Made by a program: the position numbers and the translations under genes. Under the pieces are notes generated by a model. It was not told the origin of the DNA and made no database searches. It saw only the letters and a program-made list of their open reading frames with translations. From CBDDKU01 sp965230375 (GTDB lineage: Bacteria; Bacteroidota; Bacteroidia; Flavobacteriales_D; Cryomorphaceae), in the NCBI GenBank assembly GCA_965230375.1, contig CBDDKU010000025.1:1-64000 (forward strand): a DNA stretch of 64,000 nt. The letters are read 5' to 3'. Position 1 is the stretch's first letter, and every line of letters begins with the position of its first letter. Below, piece by piece: positions 1 through 8,152 of the stretch.

Positions 1-388
1 CTTCTCCTTTTCTCATAAAGGGTCTAAACGCCTTACTTCTTGGGGAGATGCACGCAACATCGATGGGGGTGAATGTAAAACGGTTGAAACTCACTGCTAT
101 TTTGCTTTCAGGTATCAGTGCTGGAACTGTTACTGCCTTTTGACCCATAGCTTTCTGGGTTTGGCAACCCCGCATGTCGTGCGCCTTTTCTTTAAATCAA
201 ATGATCACAGAATCATTCTACCTGGATCAGTCTTTATGGGGGCGGCACTTGCACTCTTATGCGACTTGATCGCCCGGTTACCTGGCTCAGATTTGGCCCT
301 GCCACTCAATTCAGTTTGTGCTTTTATGGGCGCTCCTGTTGTCATCTACCTGATCTTAAAAGGTCGAAAAAGGAGAATGCTAATATGA
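1..388 (+). pseudogene. FecCD-type ABC importer permease, 3' part, frame-disrupted
   Basis: This is the C-terminal part of an inner-membrane permease for iron-siderophore, haem or cobalamin uptake; the 5' end lies before the window. Reading from base 3 gives a typical FecCD stretch (LNALLLGEMHA, then MGVNVKRLKL and SGISAGTVTAF), which stops at a TGA at 141-143. The family motif continues only in the frame of base 2 (FLGLATPHVVR, then two more membrane segments) to the stop at 386-388. Compared with the usual TAFxGPIAFLGLA motif, about three bases are missing near 140 and one near 150-155. The gene is therefore inactivated, or the assembly has errors here. The stop overlaps the ATPase start as ATGA, so it was the upstream gene of one operon. 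The substrate cannot be told. Confidence 0.8.
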
Positions 389-1152
389 AATTCATCGAAG
401 CAAGTCATATTGAGATTTCATATCCAGGGCGTGAGAGCTTAATAAAGGATCTCACGTTTTCTTCAACTCCAAGTGAGCTGATAGCCGTAGTGGGCGCAAA
501 TGGAACGGGAAAGTCCAGTTTGCTCAGGGTACTTTCCGGACTTCAAGAACCAAATAGTGGAGTTGTAAAATGGAGTGGCCGCCAACTCTCTGAAATACAG
601 CGATCGACTAGGCCAAAAATTCTTGCTAATCTCTTTTCGACATACCAACGTGTTTCCGGGATGTTAGCCAGAGACTTAATCGCATTCGGTCGCCAACCCT
701 ATACCGGAATCTTCGGAAAGCTTCAGGCCACAGATTGGGAGATTGTAGATCAGGCCATTTCCCTCTTGGGTATTTCGAATATTGCCAATTCCATGGTCGA
801 GAACTTGAGTGATGGAGAGTACAGAAAAGTCATGTTTGCGCGCATGTGGGCGCAAGAAGCTGAAACCATGATCCTTGATGAACCGATGTCTCATCTCGAC
901 ATGCCTACATCTGTCGACTTTGTTAGGCAGCTTCTTCAAGCCGTTAAAGGACATAGTAAAACGGTTGTTTTCTCTACTCACGATATGCCACTTGCCTTCA
1001 ACTTTGCACACAAAATTCTAGTTCTCGACGGGGGAGAGCATTTTTATGGAACACCCGAAGAAGTGATAGACTCAAGTTTAATGCACCGCTTCCTCGACAA
1101 GAGCGGTATCCAATTCGCTGGAACGAGCTTCAATTATAAGCCATCGGTATGA
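385..1152 (+). CDS. ABC transporter ATP-binding protein, FecE/BtuD type
   Basis: Cytoplasmic ATPase of 255 residues that would power the adjacent FecCD-type importer. Walker A GANGTGKS is at residues 37-44, the Q-loop glutamine near 88, the signature LSDGE at 141-145 (D replaces the usual second G), Walker B MILDEP at 162-167, and the H-loop is STHD. I chose the ATG at 385 because it overlaps the permease stop as ATGA and has AAAGGAG about ten bases upstream; the frame stays open upstream but that part reads as antisense-like filler. The end overlaps the next start as ATGA. Substrate (ferric siderophore, haem or B12) is not determined. With the permease frame-broken, its partner may be missing. 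Confidence 0.9.
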   Translation: MKFIEASHIEISYPGRESLIKDLTFSSTPSELIAVVGANGTGKSSLLRVLSGLQEPNSGVVKWSGRQLSEIQRSTRPKILANLFSTYQRVSGMLARDLIAFGRQPYTGIFGKLQATDWEIVDQAISLLGISNIANSMVENLSDGEYRKVMFARMWAQEAETMILDEPMSHLDMPTSVDFVRQLLQAVKGHSKTVVFSTHDMPLAFNFAHKILVLDGGEHFYGTPEEVIDSSLMHRFLDKSGIQFAGTSFNYKPSV

Positions 1153-1937
1153 GAGTTTTTATAATGGGAATGGGTTGGCTTGGAACGCCTTTAGCACATG
1201 ACTTGCTCAATAGAGGACATGATGTTCGTGGAACCTATCGCTCTCCACGCCCAGACCAAATTGAAAGTGCAAGCCAGTTTGAAATTGGAAATACAGCGTT
1301 GGCTGATATTTCTGATTCATTGTCATGGGCAGATGCCATCGTGTTCGCTATTCCACCTTCGTCCTGGCTGAGCGATTATCTCGACAAAGATGAGTTGGAA
1401 GGCTTTCTAACTGATTTGTCTGAACCATTTTCCGGCAGAGCAATTCTAATTTCATCTACAGGAGTGTTTGCGTCAGAGCAAGCTGTTGTTGATGAAACAA
1501 CAATCCCAGAGCCCGATTCAGACCGAGGCAAAGCATTGGTGAAATTGGAATCGGGTTGGAAAAAGGCTTTTGGAAAAAATGCAGTCGTTCTTCGGTTGGG
1601 TGGATTGGTAGGGGGAGATAGGCACCCCGTGCGCTATTTGTCTGGTCGCAGTGATATCAAGGGACCGCGTCAACCGGTCAATCTGATTGATCGCCAATCT
1701 GTAATTGAATTGGTTGAGAAAATCTTACTTTCATCAGAATTGAAAAGAACTGTTTATCATGGGGTTTCATCATTTCACCCAGATCGAGAGACATTCTATA
1801 GGTCTTCGGCTGAAAGTTTGGGAATCCCCCTTCCGCAGTTCGACCAAAATGATCAGTCGAATGGAAAACTGGTGAATGCAGAACTGACTCAAAATGAATT
1901 TAAATTGACCTATCGTGAAGAAGATTTATACCCCTAG
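1149..1937 (+). CDS. YeeZ-like NAD(P)-binding protein, SDR/epimerase superfamily
   Basis: Protein of 262 residues with an N-terminal Rossmann dinucleotide-binding motif (GMGWLGTPLA, residues 7-16) and the later SSTGVF, LRLGGLVGG and RHP segments seen in E. coli YeeZ. The family is an atypical extended short-chain dehydrogenase/epimerase with no settled reaction. The start overlaps the ABC ATPase stop by four bases (ATGA), so the two are probably translationally coupled; co-occurrence with a FecCD importer suggests a link to handling the imported compound, which is inference. Its 3' end overlaps the next coding region by 23 bases. Confidence 0.8.
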   Translation: MRVFIMGMGWLGTPLAHDLLNRGHDVRGTYRSPRPDQIESASQFEIGNTALADISDSLSWADAIVFAIPPSSWLSDYLDKDELEGFLTDLSEPFSGRAILISSTGVFASEQAVVDETTIPEPDSDRGKALVKLESGWKKAFGKNAVVLRLGGLVGGDRHPVRYLSGRSDIKGPRQPVNLIDRQSVIELVEKILLSSELKRTVYHGVSSFHPDRETFYRSSAESLGIPLPQFDQNDQSNGKLVNAELTQNEFKLTYREEDLYP

Positions 1938-2373
1938 TCTTTTTATTCTTGTTTTACTGTTCTTGTTTGCCTGTGAACCGAGTAATCAGTTTGAAAAGTT
2001 TTGTGGGCAATGGGCACAAGATTCTGGCGAAACCAAGTTTGTAGAAACCTGGAAATGTAGCTCAGAAGGAGTGAGTGGATATGCCTTTCGGATCGAAAGT
2101 GGCGACACTGTTTTCGGTGAAGAGTTTTGGATTCATGAGCAAGGAGACCAAATAGCACTTCATATCAAGGCTTCGGGTCAAAACAATGGTCAGGCTATTC
2201 CATTTAATCTGGAAGAGAAGAAGGATAACACATTTTTGTTTTCAAACTACAACCACGACTTTCCAAAGAGAATACGCTATACATTCCATTCTTCAGATTC
2301 CCTGACTGCTATTGTCGATGATGGAAGCGATGAGCAAGCCCTCCGATTTAATTTTTCAAGAATAGAAGAATAG
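1915..2373 (+). CDS. Lipoprotein with DUF6265-like domain
   Basis: Predicted lipoprotein of 152 residues. A hydrophobic signal segment is followed by the lipobox LFAC with Cys at residue 20. The body has the pattern of DUF6265 proteins: a W-x-x-D start, an E-x-W strand, a GQNNGQ turn and an N-x-x-HDFPKRI motif, consistent with a small beta-rich fold. Function is unknown. The start is a GTG inside the end of the preceding gene (23-base overlap), the only start that includes the whole signal peptide. It is the last gene of the operon. Confidence 0.7.
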   Translation: MKKIYTPSLFILVLLFLFACEPSNQFEKFCGQWAQDSGETKFVETWKCSSEGVSGYAFRIESGDTVFGEEFWIHEQGDQIALHIKASGQNNGQAIPFNLEEKKDNTFLFSNYNHDFPKRIRYTFHSSDSLTAIVDDGSDEQALRFNFSRIEE

Positions 2374-2671
2374 GGTTCAGAATTCTTCTATCTGAAGAGT
2401 CCTTTTGAAGAAAGGTGAAGGCCGCTTAATGCCTGATATTGCTGTCGGCATGGTCATCTTTGGTCGCTTCGAGTGCCGCTGATCGACCAGAGGGAGCTGC
2501 CTAGCAGTGCTGACCGCCTGAATGGCGCGTCAGTGAATCAGTGGTGTATCGAGAAGCTGTTTGAATCTTTAAATAACCGAAGACTGACAAAACGCCTGCG
2601 GGCAGGAACAAGGTGAGACAGATTAGGTTAACTCCAAAATAGCAACGCATTAAGAGTAAAGATCAGGCTTC
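2374..2671. other. Intergenic region, no gene seen
   Basis: Space of 298 bases between two convergent genes. I see no coding region or strong terminator. It contains a short GC palindrome of the CCTGCGGGCAGG type near 2596-2607, a motif class common between genes in this phylum. Confidence 0.4.
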
Positions 2672-3658
2672 TCACCTCTGCGAAAGCAACAACAACCCAT
2701 TAAGCTCATTATCAAACCTTCCAGGCAAAATCTCTTGTAAGGCTTCCGTTTCCTTCAGGCAAGAGTCAATAAAGTCTTTCGCCTGCTCTGACTGCCCATC
2801 CTGAATCCGATGACGAAGGGTGCGCTGCCACTTGTCAATCCGATTCATCAAGGACAATTCTTTTTCTGAAATCAAGCAAGCCTTAATCTTTTCCTGAATG
2901 TGCTCAATGCCCTGCTCATTCAAATGAATCATATCATCTGGTCGATAGAATCGGTAGTCGCGCATTTCATCCATTACGAGCTCATAAATAGGTAGGTAGG
3001 TGCATTGTTCGAAAACATCTTCGAGCTTTTGACAGAGCGATATCAGCCTCGACTTAGACCGGGAGTTGGCGATTGCCCCATGCCTCAGGTGGCGAATAGG
3101 GGAGACGGTCATAAAGATTTTAATTTTCGGATTGACCTCCGTCAGTTTAAATATGGCCCGACTCATTTCACGCACCATATACTCAGTCTCGAGCATTTCT
3201 TTCTCAAAAAGACTCCCCGGCAATCTGTGGCAGTTGTTGACTATGTTCCCATCAGACCCATGCCTGAACACAATAGCGGACCCAAAGGTCAAAAACAAAA
3301 AGTCCGCCTTTTGGAGTACGAGTTGTTGCTCCGCCAGTATCTGGTTGGCGTAACTGAGAAACTTACCGGTATCCGAATAGTTGAAGCTGCTATGCAAATC
3401 AAGATGAGCGAATTTCCCGTGCGAGTCGATTAATTCTTCAGCGCGAAAAGCTTCGCCTGCCAGAGACCGCTCCATATGCTTTCCGATGCTAATCGGGTTG
3501 TAGCTTATGCCCAGAAGGTTTTGCTTTGAGTTAAACTTCATTCTCCCAGCCCACTTGCCAATATCCTCGGCAAAGCAGCTCCCCATAAAGCACACCTTGC
3601 TTTTGTAGTCAATCTTCTCGGCTACTGCGGGGAATTCTATTTCTGTATACCACTTCAT
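2672..3658 (-). CDS. GSCFA domain protein
   Basis: Protein of 328 residues belonging to the GSCFA family, named for the motif found here at residues 26-30 (FMGSCFAEDIG). Other family features are the LGISYNPISIG segment, FLTFGSAIVF, TVSPIRHLRHG with SKSRL, and a late HLNEQG. The family resembles SGNH/GDSL esterases in having a Ser-containing first block and a terminal His block; its substrate is not established. No signal peptide is visible. It is separated from the upstream TonB-like gene by a minus-strand terminator and so is probably transcribed alone. Confidence 0.9.
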   Translation of the reverse strand: MKWYTEIEFPAVAEKIDYKSKVCFMGSCFAEDIGKWAGRMKFNSKQNLLGISYNPISIGKHMERSLAGEAFRAEELIDSHGKFAHLDLHSSFNYSDTGKFLSYANQILAEQQLVLQKADFLFLTFGSAIVFRHGSDGNIVNNCHRLPGSLFEKEMLETEYMVREMSRAIFKLTEVNPKIKIFMTVSPIRHLRHGAIANSRSKSRLISLCQKLEDVFEQCTYLPIYELVMDEMRDYRFYRPDDMIHLNEQGIEHIQEKIKACLISEKELSLMNRIDKWQRTLRHRIQDGQSEQAKDFIDSCLKETEALQEILPGRFDNELNGLLLLSQR

Positions 3659-3675
3659 TTCACTGCAAAGAAAAC

Positions 3676-3705
3676 GAAAAAACCGCCCCTGAAAAAGAAG
3701 GCGGT
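3676..3705 (-). terminator. Rho-independent terminator after the TonB-like gene
   Basis: On the minus strand a GC stem (GGCGGT/ACCGCC arms at 3700-3705 and 3682-3687) is followed by a run of T at 3681-3676. It lies about 26 bases after the stop of the TonB-like gene and before the GSCFA start, separating the two. Confidence 0.75.
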
Positions 3706-3730
3706 CTTGGTGAAAAAATGTATCGTATTC

Positions 3731-4063
3731 TTATTTCAGTGCTACATACTTGAAGTGAAATTTAGCAAAGTGCGTCCCAACTGCATTGATGTCATTCAAT
3801 TCGATTCCCTCCAAGACCTGCTTCACATGAGATCCAAGACTCTCGTCCGACGAATTGATGCGTTTAACTGAAATAACTCCATTTTCATCCACTTCAAACT
3901 CTACCAATACCAACCCGTGCAATTGGTCTTCTTTGGCAAAGGAAGGGTAGTTTACACTTTTGCGAATGACCTTGGTTAGAGGTTCGCTTCCACCATTTGA
4001 AGCCATCGCTCCGGTGAAAATTGTCAAGCAAAATAAAATGCTCAGAATGATGTTCTTTTTCAT
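3731..4063 (-). CDS. Small secreted TonB C-terminal-like protein
   Basis: Secreted protein of 110 residues. Residues 1-21 form a signal peptide (MKKNIILSILF...GAMA). The rest resembles a TonB C-terminal domain: YPSFAKEDQLHGLVLVEFEVDENG is the usual YP-x(n)-G-x-V-x-V-x-F-x-V-x-x-x-G core, followed by I-S-V-x-x-I-x-S-S. It lacks the N-terminal membrane anchor and Pro-rich linker of a true TonB, so it is probably a soluble periplasmic relative. No partner is adjacent. A perfect palindrome lies just upstream (4079-4095). Confidence 0.65.
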   Translation of the reverse strand: MKKNIILSILFCLTIFTGAMASNGGSEPLTKVIRKSVNYPSFAKEDQLHGLVLVEFEVDENGVISVKRINSSDESLGSHVKQVLEGIELNDINAVGTHFAKFHFKYVALK

Positions 4064-4078
4064 GATTTAGTTTCTTTA

Positions 4079-4095
4079 ATGTTTGCCGCAAACAT
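4079..4095. promoter_or_regulatory. Perfect 17-bp palindrome upstream of the TonB-like gene
   Basis: ATGTTTGC, one central C, then GCAAACAT. It begins 15 bases before the minus-strand start codon at 4063. Its position fits an operator or a leader hairpin. No known regulator was matched. Confidence 0.45.
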
Positions 4096-4225
4096 CTAGC
4101 TATAAGCTCAATATAGCCTATGGTTTAGGTTAAGAAAAAGTGATGGCACCGTTATAATATCATGACGCGAAGTGACCCAATCTTGTCCTAACGTAAACTC
4201 ATTTTATCAGACCGATTCAATACGC

Positions 4226-4233
4226 TATTTTTG
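4226..4233 (+). promoter_or_regulatory. Probable -7 promoter box (TATTTTTG)
   Basis: Matches the Bacteroidetes -7 consensus TAnnTTTG, 12 bases before the ATG at 4246. The -33 box is weak (TTTTA). It would start transcription of the ABC/DUF3299 operon with a very short leader. Confidence 0.5.
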
Positions 4234-4245
4234 GGGGCATAAATC

Positions 4246-4905
4246 ATGGAGAAAAAAGGAGAACTAGCCCCCAAATCACTTGTCGACGTAGCAAACTTGT
4301 CGCATCGTTTTGATGGGGAAGAGCCGATTCAGTTTCCGAATTTTACATGTTTTCAAGGAGAGCATATGATGATTTCGGGCCTCTCGGGATCTGGAAAGTC
4401 TACTCTCCTTTATCTAATTGCTGGTATGCTCAAGATTCAACAGGGGCGTATCGAAGTTCTGGGTCAGGAAATTGGTGAATTTTCGAGAAAGAAGATGGAT
4501 CAGTTTCGAGGCGAGAACATTGGAATCGTCTTCCAAAAAGCTAGATTCATTTCTTCCCTTTCGGTTTTGGAAAATGTTATTTCAGGTCAGTACTTTGCTG
4601 GAAAGTCAATAAGCACGGAGTCCGCAGAGACTTTGCTAGAATCGCTTGGCTTAGTCAAACTCAAGTCAAAAAATCCAAGAGACTTAAGCGGGGGCGAGCG
4701 TCAGCGGCTTTCTGTAGCGCGAGCTTTGGCTTCGCAGCCAAAGATATTACTCGCCGATGAGCCCACTTCAAGTCTCGATGATGAGAACGCTGAGAAGGTC
4801 TACAACTTGCTGGTAAACGAGGCAAATGCCCATGGCGCCACTCTAATATTGGTATCGCATGACCAGCGCATCAGACATCACTTTCAAAATGTAGTAGCCA
4901 TATGA
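4246..4905 (+). CDS. ABC transporter ATP-binding protein, LolD/MacB class
   Basis: ATPase of 219 residues. Walker A GLSGSGKS is at 45-52, signature LSGGE at 147-151 followed by RQRLSVARAL, Walker B ILLADEPTSSLD at 167-178, H-loop SHD. This is the LolD/MacB/FtsE-like class, which works with FtsX-type permeases and usually drives periplasmic work rather than ordinary import. The stop overlaps the permease start (ATGA at 4902-4905). The downstream DUF3299-like protein recalls the zinc-regulated Zrg-type ABC cassettes of gamma-proteobacteria; that comparison is inference. Confidence 0.88.
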   Translation: MEKKGELAPKSLVDVANLSHRFDGEEPIQFPNFTCFQGEHMMISGLSGSGKSTLLYLIAGMLKIQQGRIEVLGQEIGEFSRKKMDQFRGENIGIVFQKARFISSLSVLENVISGQYFAGKSISTESAETLLESLGLVKLKSKNPRDLSGGERQRLSVARALASQPKILLADEPTSSLDDENAEKVYNLLVNEANAHGATLILVSHDQRIRHHFQNVVAI

Positions 4906-6080
4906 ATGTGATATCGATTGGTTATAAGAATTTAAAAGCTTCTGGGTTTAGATCGATACTCACATTGATCATGCTGGCAGCCGGTGTGGCCTTAGCCGTT
5001 CTTCTCTCGGCTTTGAATGAGAGCGTAGACCAAGGATTCAAAAAGAATATCAAAGGCACCGATATGGTGGTGGGAGCGAAGGGGAGTCCATTGCAACTCA
5101 TTCTTTCGGCAATTTACCAAATCGATAACCCTACCGGAAATATTTCCAAAGCAGAAGCCGATCAATTGGCGAAAAACCGGTTGATAGACCGCACAGTACA
5201 GCTCTCTTTTGGAGATAGTTACAAGGGGAGAAAAATAATCGGAACTTCTCCTGAGTACATGGATTGGTATGGTGCAGAGCTTCGAGATGGACGGGCATGG
5301 AGTAAACCATTCGAAGCTGTTGTTGGAGCTCAGGTAGCGGTAGAAACAGGACTGAAAATAGGATCCACTTTCCACAGTGCACATGGTAGCGATATAGACG
5401 CAGAAGTACACGATCATATCGACTTTAAAGTAGTCGGTATCATGGAGCATAGTTCCACTATTCTCGACAGAGTAATCCTAGTTTCGGATCAATCTATTCG
5501 AGACCTCCATCACAGCGAGCCAGGAGCCGAAGAAGAAATTACCGCGATGCTTGTCCGTTTTAAAAACAAAATGGGAATGCTTTCCTTGCCAAGGCTAGTC
5601 AATGAGCAAACTTCTATGCAAGCGGCTCTGCCTGCCATCGAAGTCAATAGATTGATGGGCTTGTTTAGTGTAGGGCGTCAAGTCTTCGAAATTGTCACAA
5701 TTTTGCTCTTAGCGCTAGGTGGAATTAGTGTACTTGTTTCAATGATCAGTGCCATGAGCGACCGAGCATATGAGCTTGCCTTGATCAGAGCGATGGGCGC
5801 TGGTCGATCAAAATTGCTTGTGATGATCCTGACTGAAGCGGCTCTTCTGGGATTGTTCGGAGCGATTTTTGGCATCATTTTCGGACATGTAGCTCAAGCG
5901 TTGCTGAAGGAACAAATGATGATGAAATACGGATTTGAGCTTAACCCGCTACAGTTTACTGGCTTCGAAATAGCCTTGCTGCTCGGGACAGTTTTGATTT
6001 GTGTGTTTGCAGCTCTTTTCCCAGCATTGAGCGCATCCCGTAGAGATGTATTTAAAACATTGAAAGAATATGAAGATTAG
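4902..6080 (+). CDS. FtsX-type ABC permease, MacB class
   Basis: Membrane protein of 392 residues with the four-helix FtsX layout: one helix near residues 15-36, a large periplasmic domain (about 40-255), and three helices near 265-290, 310-335 and 355-380. The hallmark R-A-M-G-A-x-x-x-x-L coupling segment (ALIRAMGAGRSKLLVMIL) lies between helices 2 and 3. It pairs with the ATPase that ends four bases into it. The periplasmic domain begins with a conserved DMVVGAKGSPLQLILS stretch found in the sub-family that sits beside DUF3299 proteins. The cargo is unknown. Confidence 0.88.
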   Translation: MNVISIGYKNLKASGFRSILTLIMLAAGVALAVLLSALNESVDQGFKKNIKGTDMVVGAKGSPLQLILSAIYQIDNPTGNISKAEADQLAKNRLIDRTVQLSFGDSYKGRKIIGTSPEYMDWYGAELRDGRAWSKPFEAVVGAQVAVETGLKIGSTFHSAHGSDIDAEVHDHIDFKVVGIMEHSSTILDRVILVSDQSIRDLHHSEPGAEEEITAMLVRFKNKMGMLSLPRLVNEQTSMQAALPAIEVNRLMGLFSVGRQVFEIVTILLLALGGISVLVSMISAMSDRAYELALIRAMGAGRSKLLVMILTEAALLGLFGAIFGIIFGHVAQALLKEQMMMKYGFELNPLQFTGFEIALLLGTVLICVFAALFPALSASRRDVFKTLKEYED

Positions 6081-6504
6081 GCTTTTGTTGATCTGCCTTT
6101 TTGCAGTTATTGGAGTCCAGGCTCAGACGCCTGAAGTGAAGTGGAATGAACTCATGGATGTCACGTTTAAGGATATCTACCTGGAGTCGGATGATATCTA
6201 CGTCTACTATCCGCTTTTTGATGAAAAGCAGCGCAAATTTGACGGACAAAAAGTAAAGGTCACAGGTTATATCATTCCTGTTGATGTTGACCAAAACGTA
6301 TACGTCCTATCCGCTTTTCCATTTAGCGCTTGCTTCTTTTGTGGAAATGCCGGGCCAGAGTCAGTTATGGCGCTCTACTTCAAAGACGACCCTCGGGTTT
6401 ATCAAACCGATGAGAGACTCACCTTCGAAGGAACACTTCGACTCAATGAAACAGACATCGACGAGCTAATCTATGTCTTAAATCAGGCTGAAGAAGTTAA
6501 GTAA
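6070..6504 (+). CDS. DUF3299-like small secreted protein with CFFC motif
   Basis: Protein of 144 residues with a signal peptide (residues 1-19, ending VQAQ). The mature part has the DUF3299 pattern: V-x-G-Y-I-I-P-V-D, then L-x-x-F-x-F-x-A-C-F-F-C (Cys 88 and 91) followed by GPESVM. The Cys pair could bind metal or be redox-active; this is inference. The start lies inside the permease gene (11-base overlap), making a three-gene translationally coupled operon. Related cassettes elsewhere are zinc-responsive, so metal homeostasis is the best guess. Confidence 0.72.
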   Translation: MKIRLLLICLFAVIGVQAQTPEVKWNELMDVTFKDIYLESDDIYVYYPLFDEKQRKFDGQKVKVTGYIIPVDVDQNVYVLSAFPFSACFFCGNAGPESVMALYFKDDPRVYQTDERLTFEGTLRLNETDIDELIYVLNQAEEVK

Positions 6505-7996
6505 CTGAGAAGGGAGACTTTTTACGGTGACCTATTTTCCACTCCAACCAGAATTGGAATGGATAGATCTCTTCGCTGAAAGCCACCCACTTCCAACCGT
6601 TTCGATTCGATCCTAGCTTCTTGATAGCATTCTTTGAAATTTCGTCTTTGAGATTGAGCTCCTTTCCCTGATGTGCCGCTAGCTCATTCAACAACTTCAA
6701 AATAAACCAGCCACGCTCCTTAACCTGATCCACTTTTATCAAGTTCAATCGTTTTGAAATGAGCTTCATGGATTTGGAATAGGTCTGCTTGTCATTCCGT
6801 TCCTCGTAAGAAGCCATAAACAGAAGCGCGCACATGTGTAGGTTTAGTTCTGGCTTGATCGGAGATGACGTCTCAAGCTCTTCTATCAGCAGCTTGATCG
6901 TCTCAGAATACTGGTCTTTCATAAACAATCTCCAGGTGTAGAAGAACTGAAATTGGAGAACGGCATATGGATGGCGTTGGATGTATTTAGATTTTAGATG
7001 CTTTCCAAGTGATTTGTCCAAGCTCTTAAACTCAGCGGTGTAAAAATCAATCAGCGTTTTTTTCTTGGTTATATCGTAGTGGTTGAATGAATTCTTCCGC
7101 ACCAGGTGGTCTGCCCAATCTAATGATTTCAACGAATCCTTCCACTTTAAAAGGTGGCCTTGGGCTTCTGCCATCCTCAGAATGAGCTCTGTCTCGCGCT
7201 CCGTACTCTGCACCGACGGTTGAGATCTGACGAGCTCTATGGCTTGTTCAGCATGCGATACCACCGACTCATATTTGCCAAGATGAGCTCCAAGGTCTAG
7301 TTCGGTCAAGCATTTTAAATACTTTATCTGGTATAGGTCCCGGCGCTCGGCACCGAAATCATCAATCTTCGAAATCAAATTTCGAAGACCATCCGTTTTA
7401 GATTTCCCTAATTTGTGTGCGATGCTGGCACTTTCGAAATACAGATCATCTACTTCTTCAAGCAAATTCCTCGCCTTTCTGGCAGTTTCTACTTCCTTTT
7501 CTCGTTTTCGGGCTGGCCGAGCTTTTGGATCTAAAAGAGACATGAGCCTCAGAAGCGTTTTGGCTTCCGATACTTGATCGAAATGCTGATACTTTTCTCC
7601 TTTAGAAACCACTTCTTCAAAGAGTTTTTTGGCTTCGGGATATAATTCCTTTCCAAGAAGCACCTGACCTTCGATTAGCTTCTTCTGATTACTAAGCCTA
7701 TTTCGAAACTTATTATTGTGCTCTCCTGGTCGGTCTACATTGATATCGAAAATAAGTGACTCTAGAATCACCCCCCGCACAAACATCAGAAAACCACTCT
7801 TATTACTTCCTTTAAAAACTTTCTTGAGCACTTCATCTTCACCAATGCTCTCTTGTTCTCCAATGAGCATAACGAGCTCTTCTCCCATCCGAGCAAACTC
7901 GTTGTCTTTTTGAGTTCGGAAATGAGACTTCATTACATCGCGTTCAGCTCGTGATGATTGAACAATGATCCGTTTTATCTCGATAAATCGACTCAT
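6497..7996 (-). CDS. Helical-repeat (TPR-like) protein of unknown function
   Basis: Cytoplasmic protein of 499 residues, rich in Lys, Glu and Leu, with no signal peptide or membrane segment. From about residue 100 the sequence is a series of amphipathic helix pairs like tetratricopeptide repeats (for example LGKELYPEAKKLFEEVV and LGKYESVVSHAEQAIELV). The N-terminal part (MSRFIEIKRIIVQS) may be a separate small domain. I do not recognise the family. Its stop overlaps the stop of the convergent DUF3299-like gene by eight bases. Confidence 0.7.
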   Translation of the reverse strand: MSRFIEIKRIIVQSSRAERDVMKSHFRTQKDNEFARMGEELVMLIGEQESIGEDEVLKKVFKGSNKSGFLMFVRGVILESLIFDINVDRPGEHNNKFRNRLSNQKKLIEGQVLLGKELYPEAKKLFEEVVSKGEKYQHFDQVSEAKTLLRLMSLLDPKARPARKREKEVETARKARNLLEEVDDLYFESASIAHKLGKSKTDGLRNLISKIDDFGAERRDLYQIKYLKCLTELDLGAHLGKYESVVSHAEQAIELVRSQPSVQSTERETELILRMAEAQGHLLKWKDSLKSLDWADHLVRKNSFNHYDITKKKTLIDFYTAEFKSLDKSLGKHLKSKYIQRHPYAVLQFQFFYTWRLFMKDQYSETIKLLIEELETSSPIKPELNLHMCALLFMASYEERNDKQTYSKSMKLISKRLNLIKVDQVKERGWFILKLLNELAAHQGKELNLKDEISKNAIKKLGSNRNGWKWVAFSEEIYPFQFWLEWKIGHRKKSPFSVT

Positions 7997-8152
7997 ACAT
8001 GAATCGCTTGGTGAGCGAAGGTTTTGGTTGGTTAAGGTTTTAAAAGTTAATAAAAATTCTACAATTAACAGCTATGAAACTCCCGTTAAAAAATTGTACA
8101 TCAGTGCAAGTAATGAGATGCAGTCAACCCAATTGAGACTGGAATAAGGCGG

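Noticed and set aside
5131..5450. Overlapping minus-strand open frames within the FtsX-type permease gene
   Set aside because: They are shadows of the permease, which has clear membrane helices and operon overlaps.
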